Virus record (IMG/VR): IMGVR_UViG_3300017613_003143
Location: 1-44,934 of that record
Source of the DNA: a virus
DNA length: 44,934 nt
Direction: 5' to 3' (one strand)
In this document: piece after piece, positions 15,755 through 24,248 of the stretch
Layout: each line of letters begins with the position of its first letter
Numbering within the stretch: position 1 is the stretch's first letter
Made by a program: the position numbers and the translations under genes
The notes under the pieces: generated by a model
The model's database searches: none
Told to the model about the DNA's origin: nothing
Seen by the model: the letters and a program-made list of their open reading frames with translations, nothing else

Positions 15755-16000
15755 TTATAACCCTGCGTCTCTTAATCTTCTATTAATAAAAAATAACTCG
15801 TCTTCACAAACTTCTACTAAATTCATTTTATTTTTCTTATGAAATTTTTCTTTACGCATTTCAATAGCTTCTTTCACCTGATATAATGCCGTTAAATCGT
15901 CCATCCCATTATGGAAAGATTTTACAAAATTATCAAATGATTTATGCCAAACTTTACTGCCTTCTATAGTCTGATATTTAAGTCCTTCTTGTGTTGCCAT
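15755..16000 (-). CDS. Hypothetical protein (81 aa)
   Basis: The small, charged, probably helical protein begins MATQEGLKYQTIEGSKVWHKSF and has a Lys-rich middle (EMRKEKFHKKNKMNL). No motif is recognised. It overlaps the 3' end of queE by 23 nt and lies four bases ahead of the MT-A70 gene, so it is part of the same transcript. The function is unknown. Confidence 0.7.
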   Translation of the reverse strand: MATQEGLKYQTIEGSKVWHKSFDNFVKSFHNGMDDLTALYQVKEAIEMRKEKFHKKNKMNLVEVCEDELFFINRRLRDAGL

Positions 16001-16727
16001 ATAAAAAACATTGCAATCTTGGGGTTAACCTATAACCTAACGCTTTTATTTTATCTGCTAATTCTATCATCTTTATTGATAGCAAAGATGCGTCAGTGCC
16101 TTCTGGCATAATTATTATTTTATCTCTACTCAGATTGTATTTATTTTGAATTTGTGATACTTCTCCGAGATCTTCTTCGTCAACAACAACAAACTTAAAA
16201 TTAGAATTTGAGAAACTATCAATTGACTCTAATGCTGATTCCACTAGTGCCTTTCTTTCCTCATTGCCTGACTTGTGTAATTTAGGAGAACAATTGATTT
16301 GCACGTGTGCAAATTGTTGCAAACGAGCGTCTAATTCAATAGTGCCGTTTGTTTCTATCTCAATTTGATAATTTACCGGAGTCTTCTCCAAAAATGCGAT
16401 TATATGGCGTTGTTGTAATAATGGTTCTCCTCCTGTAATTACTAATCTCCTACAATTATTATTTTGCATATACTGCAAAACTTCAGAAAATTTTATAATA
16501 TGATGTTCATTCCAATATTCCTCAGTATCTGTTTTCCAAGTATACCAGGCATCGCAAATTTCTCCCCCATGATCAGACCAATCACATTTAAGATTACATA
16601 AATGTAAACGCAAAAAAACTGCAGGCATTCCTAACGTAGGGCCTTCTCCTTGTAAAGTATAAAATAATCCATCCCCACTAGCTAAGAATCCTTCTGTCTT
16701 CGGTAATTTAGGTACTCTTTTTTCCAT
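15978..16727 (-). CDS. queE: QueE, 7-carboxy-7-deazaguanine synthase (radical SAM)
   Basis: QueE rearranges 6-carboxytetrahydropterin to 7-carboxy-7-deazaguanine. FYTLQGEGPTLGMPAVFLRL (22-41) and the ITGGEPLLQQ segment are diagnostic. The cluster loop is unusual: C44 and C48 are in place, but the third cysteine of the usual CX3CX2C is Ser51. The next cysteine is C58, in CDAWYTW, which matches the CDTxxTW that normally carries the third ligand. A seven-residue insertion (SDHGGEI) has thus moved it to CX3CX9C. It follows the FolE2-like paralogue by 15 nt; both could be read from the promoter-like motif at 17463-17481. Confidence 0.9.
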   Translation of the reverse strand: MEKRVPKLPKTEGFLASGDGLFYTLQGEGPTLGMPAVFLRLHLCNLKCDWSDHGGEICDAWYTWKTDTEEYWNEHHIIKFSEVLQYMQNNNCRRLVITGGEPLLQQRHIIAFLEKTPVNYQIEIETNGTIELDARLQQFAHVQINCSPKLHKSGNEERKALVESALESIDSFSNSNFKFVVVDEEDLGEVSQIQNKYNLSRDKIIIMPEGTDASLLSIKMIELADKIKALGYRLTPRLQCFLYGNTRRT

Positions 16728-16742
16728 GTAGTTATTCCTTTA

Positions 16743-17432
16743 TTATAAAGTATTCCAAACATTTTCGTATTGGGTTGTATAAAAATTATACACATCAGGA
16801 TGTGTTATGTTAATTCTAATTGCACTTCCTAATTTCTTTATTGTTTTTTCTTGTGAAAGTGCATCCATATATTCTCCTACAGATTTGCCCGCATCTATCA
16901 TATTTACTGCATTAGTATTATCTTCTAAAGTAACCGGAGGATACATCTTAACTTCACCATACTTCTGTACATAATCTAAAATATCTTCAAAATATATTTC
17001 ATAAGGATCTATAACAGAAAAAATCATCTCCCCCAGCATAGTAAACGGCTGTTTAACCCTTATAGGTAAAGTTACACCCATTTCAAGTACAGGCCTAACA
17101 CCTTTCATACCTTTCACTTTATAAAAACAAGACATTTCATAAAATGAATCTTTAAATGTAGAAGATGCTCTATCCACATGATAAAGGAAATTCATTCTAA
17201 AAACTAAATCTTCCATATCTTCTATTTTCAAAATTTCCTTTAGTACATCTCTAGGCGTATGCACAAAACAAGTATTCTTTACTAAAGGTACTAAATGAGA
17301 CACAATATTCTCCATGTTCATAAATCCTTTAGTCTCTAAAGAACAATTGCACATTACTTCGTGATGCCCTTTATTACGCTTCGGTATAATCAAGGGCAGA
17401 TTGATATCAAATATCTTGGAAAATGAATTCAT
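16743..17432 (-). CDS. Divergent FolE2-like (T-fold) paralogue next to queE
   Basis: I aligned this 229-residue protein by eye to the canonical FolE2 at 8799-9713. LVFRMNFLYHVDRAS (76-90) matches ARFEFDYYVDRKAP. PVLEMGVTLPIRV matches the strand before the catalytic CPCS, and FEDILDYVQKYG (148-159) matches IEDIIDLVEKQA. The C-terminal HPDVYNFYT matches IHPYDVACY. The catalytic CPCS and GAHNQR motifs are absent and the protein is about 75 residues shorter. It keeps the fold pattern but not GTP cyclohydrolase chemistry. Being next to queE, it could supply the missing QueD step (also a T-fold), but no HxH zinc motif of QueD is seen. The homology is inferred; the function is unknown. Confidence 0.6.
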   Translation of the reverse strand: MNSFSKIFDINLPLIIPKRNKGHHEVMCNCSLETKGFMNMENIVSHLVPLVKNTCFVHTPRDVLKEILKIEDMEDLVFRMNFLYHVDRASSTFKDSFYEMSCFYKVKGMKGVRPVLEMGVTLPIRVKQPFTMLGEMIFSVIDPYEIYFEDILDYVQKYGEVKMYPPVTLEDNTNAVNMIDAGKSVGEYMDALSQEKTIKKLGSAIRINITHPDVYNFYTTQYENVWNTL

Positions 17433-17462
17433 AAATTATTTAACCATTTCTACGTTTGAGTG

Positions 17463-17481
17463 AATTTATAATATACACAAT
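17463..17481 (-). promoter_or_regulatory. Promoter-like motif before the FolE2-like gene and queE
   Basis: Minus-strand TTGTGTATATTATAAATTC begins two bases after the nrdJ stop, in a 50-nt gap, and shares GTGTAT plus TATAA with the motifs at 5111, 5836 and 40007. It would start a transcript for the FolE2-like gene, queE and the genes after them. Confidence 0.55.
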
Positions 17482-17482
17482 G

Positions 17483-19864
17483 TTAATCATCGCACATGCT
17501 ACCGCAACCACAAATTGTACATCCTTCTGACTCGTATTTAAGTTGTTGGCAGTCATCACAAATTTCTTCTGTGGCAGTAAGCTGTTTGTTATCGGCAGGA
17601 ATTGCATTGTATACTAGTTGTTGTGATTTATTTAAAAATTCTTCTAATACCTTACCTACTGCATCAGGTACACTTAATACCTTATGGTACTTTCCTACAG
17701 TATGGAATATTGGACTATTTCCTTGTATGCCTATTAATTGTTTTGAAATAACATCAGGTGAAACTTTATGTTGTAAAGCTATCGAAATTATTCTCCCAAG
17801 TGCTTCGGAATAAGCGTTTATACCTGAACCTGCTTTTCCTACTCTAATAAAAACTTCCGTAGGTTTGCCTTCCCCATTTTTACTTATATTAACAAAACAA
17901 GTACCATCTCCAGTTTTAACTTTCCATGTCAATCCTGCTAATTCTCCTTCTTCACGAGATACCGAAATTTCCATGGCTTTTTCATCTTCATCTTCAGGCG
18001 CATTCAATACTTGTGCATTTTTGCTACCATCTCTATAAATAGTAATACCTTTACATCCAGCATTATACGCAGCCTTATAAGCGCTATCAATATCTTCAAT
18101 AGTAGAAGTTGATGGCATGTTGATAGTTTTACTTATTGATACGTCTACATGTTCTTGAAATGCTGCCTGCATACTTATATGCTTCTCATAAGGTATATCA
18201 TTTGTTGTAATAAAATAATCTGGTACTTTAGCATCTTCCAAAACTGTATCATGCCATTTTTTATATAAATAATTCTCTACTGTATGTTTACCAGTTTCAT
18301 CTTTCCTTTCATAAGAAAAATAAAATACAGGTTCAATACTTTCATTGACCCCTGTTAACAAAGAAGTAGTGCCCGTAGGAGCTATCATCGTCCTATAAGA
18401 ATTTCTCAAATACTCTACTTTTGGAAATCCCCTTTCACCAGTCGCATAACAACTGTTTTCAAATAGGGGGAAATTACCTCTTTCTTTTCCTAAGTCTATA
18501 CTTGCTTTAAACGTATTGTTATCAATTGTAGACATTACCTGTTTTGCAATTTCAAAACTTTCATCTGACCCATACTTTACACGTAATTTAATTAACATAT
18601 CTGCCCATCCTAATACACCTATGCCTATTCTCCTTGTTGCGAGTGCATGTTCCTTAATGTAATCTGCAGGATACGTTGAAACCTCTAAAGAATCATCTAA
18701 AAATCGAACTGCTAATTGTGCTACTTCGGCGAGTCTTTGAAAATCAATAGGTGAATTGTTTTTATGGTATTCATCATTGCTTACAAAATTAGCAAGATTA
18801 ATAGAAGAGAGCATACATATGGAATTATCTTCCATAGATTCTTCACCACAAGGATTAGTTGCACGTATGTAATTCGGGTCATCAATATCATAAGTGTCTT
18901 TTATTAAACAATTTGTATAATTCGCAGTATCAATAAAGAATAATCCAGGATCCCCACAATTCCAAGCATTAAAAGTTATACAATCCCAAATATTTTGAGG
19001 TGTAATGTAAAAACCAGCTTCAGTAGTTGCATCTCCTACAGGTATTAATCTCCGAGGCATGTAATTAGGTATTTCATCCCCTCTAATATCAGTATGTGAA
19101 GATGTTAAGAATTTTACGACATCAGGAAGAGGAGTTTCTTTTTCACAAGGTATAAAAATACCATACTCCGCTTGCGTTTTAGGATCTTTTACTAACCAGA
19201 TATTATTAGGCGCTGTATTTAACTGCCCCATAAATTTTTCTGTCAATGCTACAGATATGTTAAAGCGCCTGTACTTCTGTGTTTTATCTTTTAAGAAAAT
19301 AAATTCTAAAATATCAGGATGATCAACTCTTAAAATACCCATGTTAGCAGCACGTCTAGTTCCTCCCTGTCGTATATTCTCCATTACAGCATCATAAGAT
19401 TTCAAAAAGGATACAGGACCTGAGGCAACCCCTTTACTTTTAGTTGTAGGTACTCCGCCACTGCGTAATCTTGAAAAATCAAAACCTGTTCCACCTCCAC
19501 CACTTGCAGTAACTGCAGCTAACGTGAGAGTATCAAAAATACCATCTCTCCCATTTGTTTTTGTATCTTTAATAGGATATACAAAACAATTTGGAAATTG
19601 TTGATTTTCATCCCCGGCATTTGCCCAAAACCTTCCGGCAGGTATTAAATCTTGAGTATATAATACGTCAAAAAATTTCCCCCAATATTTTTTTCTATCT
19701 TCTGGTGTACTCTCCGCATGTGCTACATTATTTGAAACTCTTAAACACATAGCATGATACGCTTCTTCTAATGATTGGGTATCTGCTATATTTCTTTCTT
19801 CTGCTGTGAAATATCTATCATATGCAATTCTTTTTGATGTGTCTGTTAACCTCGGTCCTGTCAT
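17483..19864 (-). CDS. nrdJ: Class II (adenosylcobalamin-dependent) ribonucleotide reductase
   Basis: The enzyme reduces ribonucleotides to deoxyribonucleotides for phage DNA synthesis. Residues expected in the active site are the redox pair C93 (FPNCF) and C350, and the thiyl cysteine in NPCGE (C339, E341). GGGGTGFDFSRLR (122-134), RQGGTRRAANMG and APTGTTSLL are typical of NrdJ. The last 30 residues hold CDDC and a CTICGCGSMC cluster, the usual regenerating Cys tail. Class II enzymes use B12 and work with or without oxygen, so the host must make or import cobalamin. AAGGAG precedes the ATG. The sigma factor gene lies 11 nt upstream. Confidence 0.95.
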   Translation of the reverse strand: MTGPRLTDTSKRIAYDRYFTAEERNIADTQSLEEAYHAMCLRVSNNVAHAESTPEDRKKYWGKFFDVLYTQDLIPAGRFWANAGDENQQFPNCFVYPIKDTKTNGRDGIFDTLTLAAVTASGGGGTGFDFSRLRSGGVPTTKSKGVASGPVSFLKSYDAVMENIRQGGTRRAANMGILRVDHPDILEFIFLKDKTQKYRRFNISVALTEKFMGQLNTAPNNIWLVKDPKTQAEYGIFIPCEKETPLPDVVKFLTSSHTDIRGDEIPNYMPRRLIPVGDATTEAGFYITPQNIWDCITFNAWNCGDPGLFFIDTANYTNCLIKDTYDIDDPNYIRATNPCGEESMEDNSICMLSSINLANFVSNDEYHKNNSPIDFQRLAEVAQLAVRFLDDSLEVSTYPADYIKEHALATRRIGIGVLGWADMLIKLRVKYGSDESFEIAKQVMSTIDNNTFKASIDLGKERGNFPLFENSCYATGERGFPKVEYLRNSYRTMIAPTGTTSLLTGVNESIEPVFYFSYERKDETGKHTVENYLYKKWHDTVLEDAKVPDYFITTNDIPYEKHISMQAAFQEHVDVSISKTINMPSTSTIEDIDSAYKAAYNAGCKGITIYRDGSKNAQVLNAPEDEDEKAMEISVSREEGELAGLTWKVKTGDGTCFVNISKNGEGKPTEVFIRVGKAGSGINAYSEALGRIISIALQHKVSPDVISKQLIGIQGNSPIFHTVGKYHKVLSVPDAVGKVLEEFLNKSQQLVYNAIPADNKQLTATEEICDDCQQLKYESEGCTICGCGSMCDD

Positions 19865-19875
19865 GTATACTCTCC

Positions 19876-20526
19876 TTATTGAGTGTGCGAAATTTGAGAT
19901 ATCAAATCTGTATTTAATTTATCTAATGCGGTATCTCTTATTTGTCGTACTCTTTCTATGTGAATATGTAATATGGATGCAATCTCTTGCAATGTTTTAG
20001 GTGTGTATGGTTCTTTTAAACCATAAAAATGTATTACTACTAATTTTTCTCTATCTTTAAGTACTTGTAGGGCATGTTTAATAATATCTTGTGATATATT
20101 AACTGAATAATTACCTTCTACTCTAGGTTGATTTGATACAAAATCTTCTTCCGGCAAAGGTACAAAAATCCCTCTTATAGTTGAATATCCGCTCAAGGCC
20201 TTTGTAATAAAAAACCTAATCCAATATACACAGTAAGTTGAAACTCTGCAAGAATATCTAGTAACATCAAATTTAGAGAGCCCATGTATAAGTCCTATGT
20301 TGCCTTCTTGAACGATGTCCATAACATCAACATCATCCGGTATTTTAAACTCTTTCAATATAAAAAGTACAAATCTTAAATAAGCATTTACTATTTTATC
20401 AAAAGCTTCTTTTGATCCCTGGCTGTGTGCTTGTAATAATTCTTGTTCTTCTACAATTGTTAAAGGTTTATATGTATCTGATGAAAGATTTTTTGTGTAC
20501 TTTACAAATCCTACACTGTACTGCAT
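19876..20526 (-). CDS. Phage sigma-70-family RNA polymerase sigma factor
   Basis: The 216-residue protein has sigma region 2 (about 30-110), including DVMDIVQEGNIGLIHGLSKFD and the -10-recognition helix RVSTYCVYWIRFFITKAL. It also has region 4 (about 155-210), LKDREKLVVIHFYGL...TLQEIASILHIHIERVRQIRDTALDKL, a helix-turn-helix for the -35. Region 1.1 and most of region 3 are lacking, as in alternative or phage middle/late sigma factors. It would redirect host RNA polymerase to phage promoters; the GTGTAT-TATAA motifs in this window are candidate targets. AGGA lies seven bases before the ATG. Confidence 0.9.
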   Translation of the reverse strand: MQYSVGFVKYTKNLSSDTYKPLTIVEEQELLQAHSQGSKEAFDKIVNAYLRFVLFILKEFKIPDDVDVMDIVQEGNIGLIHGLSKFDVTRYSCRVSTYCVYWIRFFITKALSGYSTIRGIFVPLPEEDFVSNQPRVEGNYSVNISQDIIKHALQVLKDREKLVVIHFYGLKEPYTPKTLQEIASILHIHIERVRQIRDTALDKLNTDLISQISHTQ

Positions 20527-20540
20527 ATGTTGTCCTAAAA

Positions 20541-20969
20541 TTATTCAGTGTAGTTGATAACCCAATTACCAAACTCTTCTACAAGATCGGCAGCTAAGCA
20601 ATCAACTTTTAAATCTATTCTTTCACCTAATTCCCCATTTATAATATTTTTAGCATTATTTCTTACGCCATTAATGGAGTGGGTTAATTTTAATAGCTTT
20701 TCTTGTTCTTTATTATTTCCTTCTTCACGTATCTTCGATTCATTTTCCCATATATATCTATTGGCTAACATCAATATCATCGTTGCATGCATTATTTTAC
20801 TTGTTAATTTTATGCTATTTTCTACAATCAGCAAGTCAATATCATGTTTAATGTCATTTATCTCTTGTTGATATTCTAATTTATATTCAGGTATAAAAAT
20901 ACATTTAAGTTGTGCAATACTCAAACGATCTAATAATTCTGCATATGTGTAATTATATTTTCTTTCCAT
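20541..20969 (-). CDS. Hypothetical helical protein (142 aa)
   Basis: The protein is long-helical and charged: MERKYNYTYAELLDRLSIAQLKC at the start, then IKHDIDLLIVENSIKLTSKIM, a Met-rich central helix, and an acidic end. It could form a helical bundle or oligomer. No family is recognised. It lies 14 nt before the sigma factor gene and 2 nt after the epimerase gene, so it links the sugar locus to the sigma/nrdJ block in one transcript. Confidence 0.75.
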   Translation of the reverse strand: MERKYNYTYAELLDRLSIAQLKCIFIPEYKLEYQQEINDIKHDIDLLIVENSIKLTSKIMHATMILMLANRYIWENESKIREEGNNKEQEKLLKLTHSINGVRNNAKNIINGELGERIDLKVDCLAADLVEEFGNWVINYTE

Positions 20970-20971
20970 AA

Positions 20972-21514
20972 CTACACCACGCCAGCATAAATAGAACGAA
21001 AATCATCAAATGGCCCATGTCTATCACGTTCAGATAAAATAGGATTATCAATAGGCCAGGGAATATGCAAATACCTGTCATTCCATTTCACAGTAAATTG
21101 TTTATAATCCCCATAATATGTAGACTGTTTATAGTGAAAAATTGTATTATCTTCTAATACTAAATGACCATTCCCAAAACCTGCTGGTACTAATATTTGT
21201 AAAGTATCTTCCCCTGATAATGTAAAAGTTTCATATTTCCCAAATTGCGGGGATTCTTTATGATAATTAACAACAACTAAATAAAACTTTCCGGATAAAC
21301 AGGATATCAACTTCCAAGTACCATCATCTCCATGTATTCCTCTTAATACATGTTTAGAAGATATGGAAATATCGTCTTGTACAAACTCTGGAGCAGCAAG
21401 ACCCGCATAAAATTGCTTGTTATAAATTTCAGCATATTTCCCTCTATAATCAATAAAATTACTGCATGTATCTATTATTTGTACTCCTGATAATGAAGAC
21501 TCTGTTACTTTCAT
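20972..21514 (-). CDS. dTDP-4-dehydrorhamnose 3,5-epimerase-like (RmlC cupin)
   Basis: The 180-residue cupin shows RmlC-family features: DYRGKYAEIYN, VLRGIHGDD with the base His61 (RGLH in canonical enzymes), the jelly-roll strands GKFYLVVVNYHKESPQFGKY and ILVPAGFGNGHLVLED, and the C-terminal PILSERD. RmlC epimerises C3 and C5 of 4-keto-6-deoxy nucleotide sugars. The exact nucleotide sugar is unknown, and no RmlA, RmlB or RmlD gene is evident in the window. Its start overlaps the upstream SDR gene by 4 nt, so the two probably act on the same intermediate. Confidence 0.85.
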   Translation of the reverse strand: MKVTESSLSGVQIIDTCSNFIDYRGKYAEIYNKQFYAGLAAPEFVQDDISISSKHVLRGIHGDDGTWKLISCLSGKFYLVVVNYHKESPQFGKYETFTLSGEDTLQILVPAGFGNGHLVLEDNTIFHYKQSTYYGDYKQFTVKWNDRYLHIPWPIDNPILSERDRHGPFDDFRSIYAGVV

Positions 21515-22509
21515 ATTTCATCCTCCACAAAATAATTTTTACGTTGCTTATATTCATCAGTATTTTCTAAAAACCACTCAATTGTTTCTTTCAAACCTGC
21601 ATACAAAGAAGTTCCAGGTACATATGATATTAAATTACAGGCGTTTGCGATGTCCATAACACGTTTAGGATATCCATTAGGTTTAGCAACATCAAAAAAT
21701 GCATTGAAACTTTTAAATTTTTGTAAAACATTAACTAACTCTGCAATCGTAATACCTATGCCAGATCCTATGTTCAAATAATCTACATTCGGCATATGGC
21801 ACGCGGCTAACATCAATCCTTTTGCTACATCTCTACTAAACACAAAGTCACGAATAGCAGTTCCATTGCCCCATATATTTACAGGATCATCTCCCCTTAT
21901 AATTTTCATTAAAAGAGAAGGAATGACCATCGCATTATCTGGATCAAAGTTATCACCAGGCCCATAAATGTTTGAAGGTCGAACTGCTATAAAGTTATTC
22001 AGTCCATATTGTAATTTATAGGATTTAATTTGCATCTCTGCCATTCTTTTAGCCCAACCTGCCCAACCATCCATTGGGGCGCCTTCTAATATATCAGTTT
22101 CTTTAAATACTTCATTAGAGGAATATGCTCCAATTGTACTTGTATAAACAACTCTTCCTACTTTATTAATTCTACATGCTTCTAATACATTTGTATTAAA
22201 TTGTAAATAAGGAACAAATACTGTAGATACATTTGAAGAAGTTACATCTGGATTGCCTTTAATGCCCGCAACATGAAATACTACATCCATATCTTTTGTA
22301 TAAATTAAGCAATTATTAAAATTGCGTAAATCTTCATTATGATAAACCACTCCTTCTTCAGGTTCTAACTTATCCAAAGATACAGAATGTACTTCTTTTG
22401 CAATAGGTGCAAGTATATGCAACAATTGTCTACCTACTAAACCAGTTCCGCCTGTTACTAAAACTTTCTTGTCATTAAAAAACTCAGGTAATGGATCTAT
22501 TATTTGCAT
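21511..22509 (-). CDS. NAD-dependent sugar epimerase/dehydratase-like SDR without catalytic Tyr
   Basis: This is an extended short-chain dehydrogenase of 332 residues. The NAD(P)-binding GGTGLVG is at 20-26, with YTSTIGAYS (122-130), VRPSNIYGPGDNFDPDNAMVIPS, and a C-terminal half like GDP-fucose synthase or UDP-sugar epimerases. The active-site YxxxK is broken: Lys154 is kept in GWAGWAKRMAE, but the position four before it is Ala150, with Trp149 beside it. The DNA reads cleanly, so this is not a frameshift. The protein may bind the sugar without normal oxidoreduction, or use another base. It is coupled to the RmlC-like gene (4-nt overlap). Confidence 0.85.
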   Translation of the reverse strand: MQIIDPLPEFFNDKKVLVTGGTGLVGRQLLHILAPIAKEVHSVSLDKLEPEEGVVYHNEDLRNFNNCLIYTKDMDVVFHVAGIKGNPDVTSSNVSTVFVPYLQFNTNVLEACRINKVGRVVYTSTIGAYSSNEVFKETDILEGAPMDGWAGWAKRMAEMQIKSYKLQYGLNNFIAVRPSNIYGPGDNFDPDNAMVIPSLLMKIIRGDDPVNIWGNGTAIRDFVFSRDVAKGLMLAACHMPNVDYLNIGSGIGITIAELVNVLQKFKSFNAFFDVAKPNGYPKRVMDIANACNLISYVPGTSLYAGLKETIEWFLENTDEYKQRKNYFVEDEI

Positions 22510-22510
22510 A

Positions 22511-23278
22511 TCACACTACTCCTTCATAAATAAAATAACTTACTCTAGATGCATGAGGTAATCTTTTAAGCCTTATTTCCCCTAAATTAAATACTTCTCG
22601 TAAAGCTTTTGTCTCGCCTGGAGAATCTCTATCGCAAAGTTCATCAAATGCTACTACAGATCCTTTAACTAATCTTTTCTTTATCATCTGCAAACAATCC
22701 TTCGTAGGCTGATAAATATCAAAATCAAAAAATGCTAAAGAGATTATAGTTTCTGGATATTTTATTAAATAATTAGCTAAAGTTACGGTGCTGTCGCCTT
22801 TTACTATTTCAAATTTCTTTATGTGAGATAATGGATTATCATTTTCTTGATACTCCATAATAGATTCTAAATACTTTTCATATGCAGGAGGGCATGAAAG
22901 TCCTCCTTCACGCATTATAGATGTACTAAGATTATCTGCATCTTTATTTAGCGATGGAAAGCCTTCAAAGGTGTCAAAGCCAATTATCTTACGTATCCTA
23001 TTAAAAGGCTCGTATATGCCTCTTAATGCTGAAAATAAAGCCAAATTTTGGCCGAAGCGAGTACCAAATTCCATTACTACACCATGTACATCTAATTGCA
23101 ATTTATAGATATGATCCATGAATAGCATCCTGGACAAATTCTTAGATGATATAAACAACCCTAAATTCTGTAATATGTCTTCATCAGGAATTGGACAATT
23201 CTTAAATACATTCACAAATTCTTTTCTTATTCTATCTTCTTTTTCGCTTCTATAAAGTTCTTGTGCATCTACTTCCAT
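22511..23278 (-). CDS. TylF/MycF-type O-methyltransferase
   Basis: This class I SAM-dependent methyltransferase has 255 residues. The SAM site is VVMEFGTRFGQN (67-78). GFDTFEGFPSL (100-110) and LAFFDFDIYQPT (181-192) are signatures of the macrocin O-methyltransferase (TylF) group, which methylates sugar hydroxyls using an Asp-bound metal. In this cluster it probably methylates a nucleotide sugar or a glycan residue. It lies one base from each neighbour, so it is part of the coupled operon. Confidence 0.85.
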   Translation of the reverse strand: MEVDAQELYRSEKEDRIRKEFVNVFKNCPIPDEDILQNLGLFISSKNLSRMLFMDHIYKLQLDVHGVVMEFGTRFGQNLALFSALRGIYEPFNRIRKIIGFDTFEGFPSLNKDADNLSTSIMREGGLSCPPAYEKYLESIMEYQENDNPLSHIKKFEIVKGDSTVTLANYLIKYPETIISLAFFDFDIYQPTKDCLQMIKKRLVKGSVVAFDELCDRDSPGETKALREVFNLGEIRLKRLPHASRVSYFIYEGVV

Positions 23279-23279
23279 G

Positions 23280-24248
23280 TTATTCTCCTAAAATTATTGC
23301 TGGCACTTGGCCAAAATGGGCATAAGCTAAAAATCTAGCTTTACCTTCTACTACATTAAATTTTTTCCCGTCCCTTATTACTTTAATAGGCTTCATTCTT
23401 ACGGCATTACTTATTGCTGTAGCTAACTCATCTGGTGTTGGGCAATAAGTCTGAGTATCTGCAAAAGGTGTAATTAAAGATGTATCTAACCATTCTACTC
23501 TTGTTCTTGCTATATCAGATAATGCTAGCAGATCATCTGCATGTATATTACAAGTACTTGCACTAAATGTTGCTAGGTTTTCTTTTATGTGATCTGGATT
23601 AGAAGAAGTAAATATAGGAATACAATTATGTTGGCTTGCAACCCAGCTCAACTGTACTTGAGAATATGTAAGTCCATAATCTTTTGAAAGTTTCCTTATG
23701 CAACTATGTACTCTTAAAGACATAGCCTTGTGTTTTAAGATACTATATGCTAAAAACTGCTTATATGGTAATGCTTGGGATAATGAAGTATTATCTATTA
23801 AATTAAATTCATCTTGTGTAGATATAAAATCATCCCCTAAGTATTTAGAATATTTCATATTCTGTGTTAACGAATGATTACATAATCCTATCTTTCTTAT
23901 CTTGCCAGCTTGAACAGCATCACGAAGTGTTGAAATAATCACAGCATCATCATGCATAGGATGAGACCAATGTACTTGATAAATATCTATATAATCAGTT
24001 CCTAGTCTTGTTAAAGAACCATTTATTGCTTCTTCAATTGCGTATCTACTAACAGTATGTTCTGGTGATATTTTAGTAGCTATTATTACACTGTTTCTTA
24101 TATCTTTAACTGCTTCTCCTAAAAATATTTCTGCATACTCATAATTCTCTGCAGTATCAAAAAAACGTATATCATTCTGCAATGCGCAGTCTAAAATCTC
24201 TTTACTTTTTATTCCGAATGTACCGAAACATACTTCAGGCAATCTCAT
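23280..24248 (-). CDS. Aldo/keto reductase fused to a C-terminal ParB-like domain
   Basis: Residues 1-250 form an aldo/keto reductase barrel with the full catalytic tetrad: D31 and Y36 (FFDTAENYEYAE), K59 (IIATKIS) and H93 (YQVHW), plus GKIRKIGLCNHS. Such enzymes reduce keto groups with NADPH. The last 60 residues (about 260-322) look like a ParB/sulfiredoxin-type domain: KPIKVIRDGKKFNVVEGKAR, then FLAYAHFGQVPAIIL. This follows the ParB pattern of ligand strand, V-x-GxxR, then VPxIxL. The fusion is unusual; the added domain may bind a nucleotide or lend ATPase/CTPase-like chemistry. It overlaps the transketolase C-subunit gene by 4 nt. Confidence 0.8.
   Translation of the reverse strand: MRLPEVCFGTFGIKSKEILDCALQNDIRFFDTAENYEYAEIFLGEAVKDIRNSVIIATKISPEHTVSRYAIEEAINGSLTRLGTDYIDIYQVHWSHPMHDDAVIISTLRDAVQAGKIRKIGLCNHSLTQNMKYSKYLGDDFISTQDEFNLIDNTSLSQALPYKQFLAYSILKHKAMSLRVHSCIRKLSKDYGLTYSQVQLSWVASQHNCIPIFTSSNPDHIKENLATFSASTCNIHADDLLALSDIARTRVEWLDTSLITPFADTQTYCPTPDELATAISNAVRMKPIKVIRDGKKFNVVEGKARFLAYAHFGQVPAIILGE

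Noticed and set aside
16743-17432. Calling the FolE2-like paralogue QueD
   Set aside because: The HxH zinc motif and Cys of QueD are not visible and the alignment is to FolE2, so only the T-fold relation is claimed.
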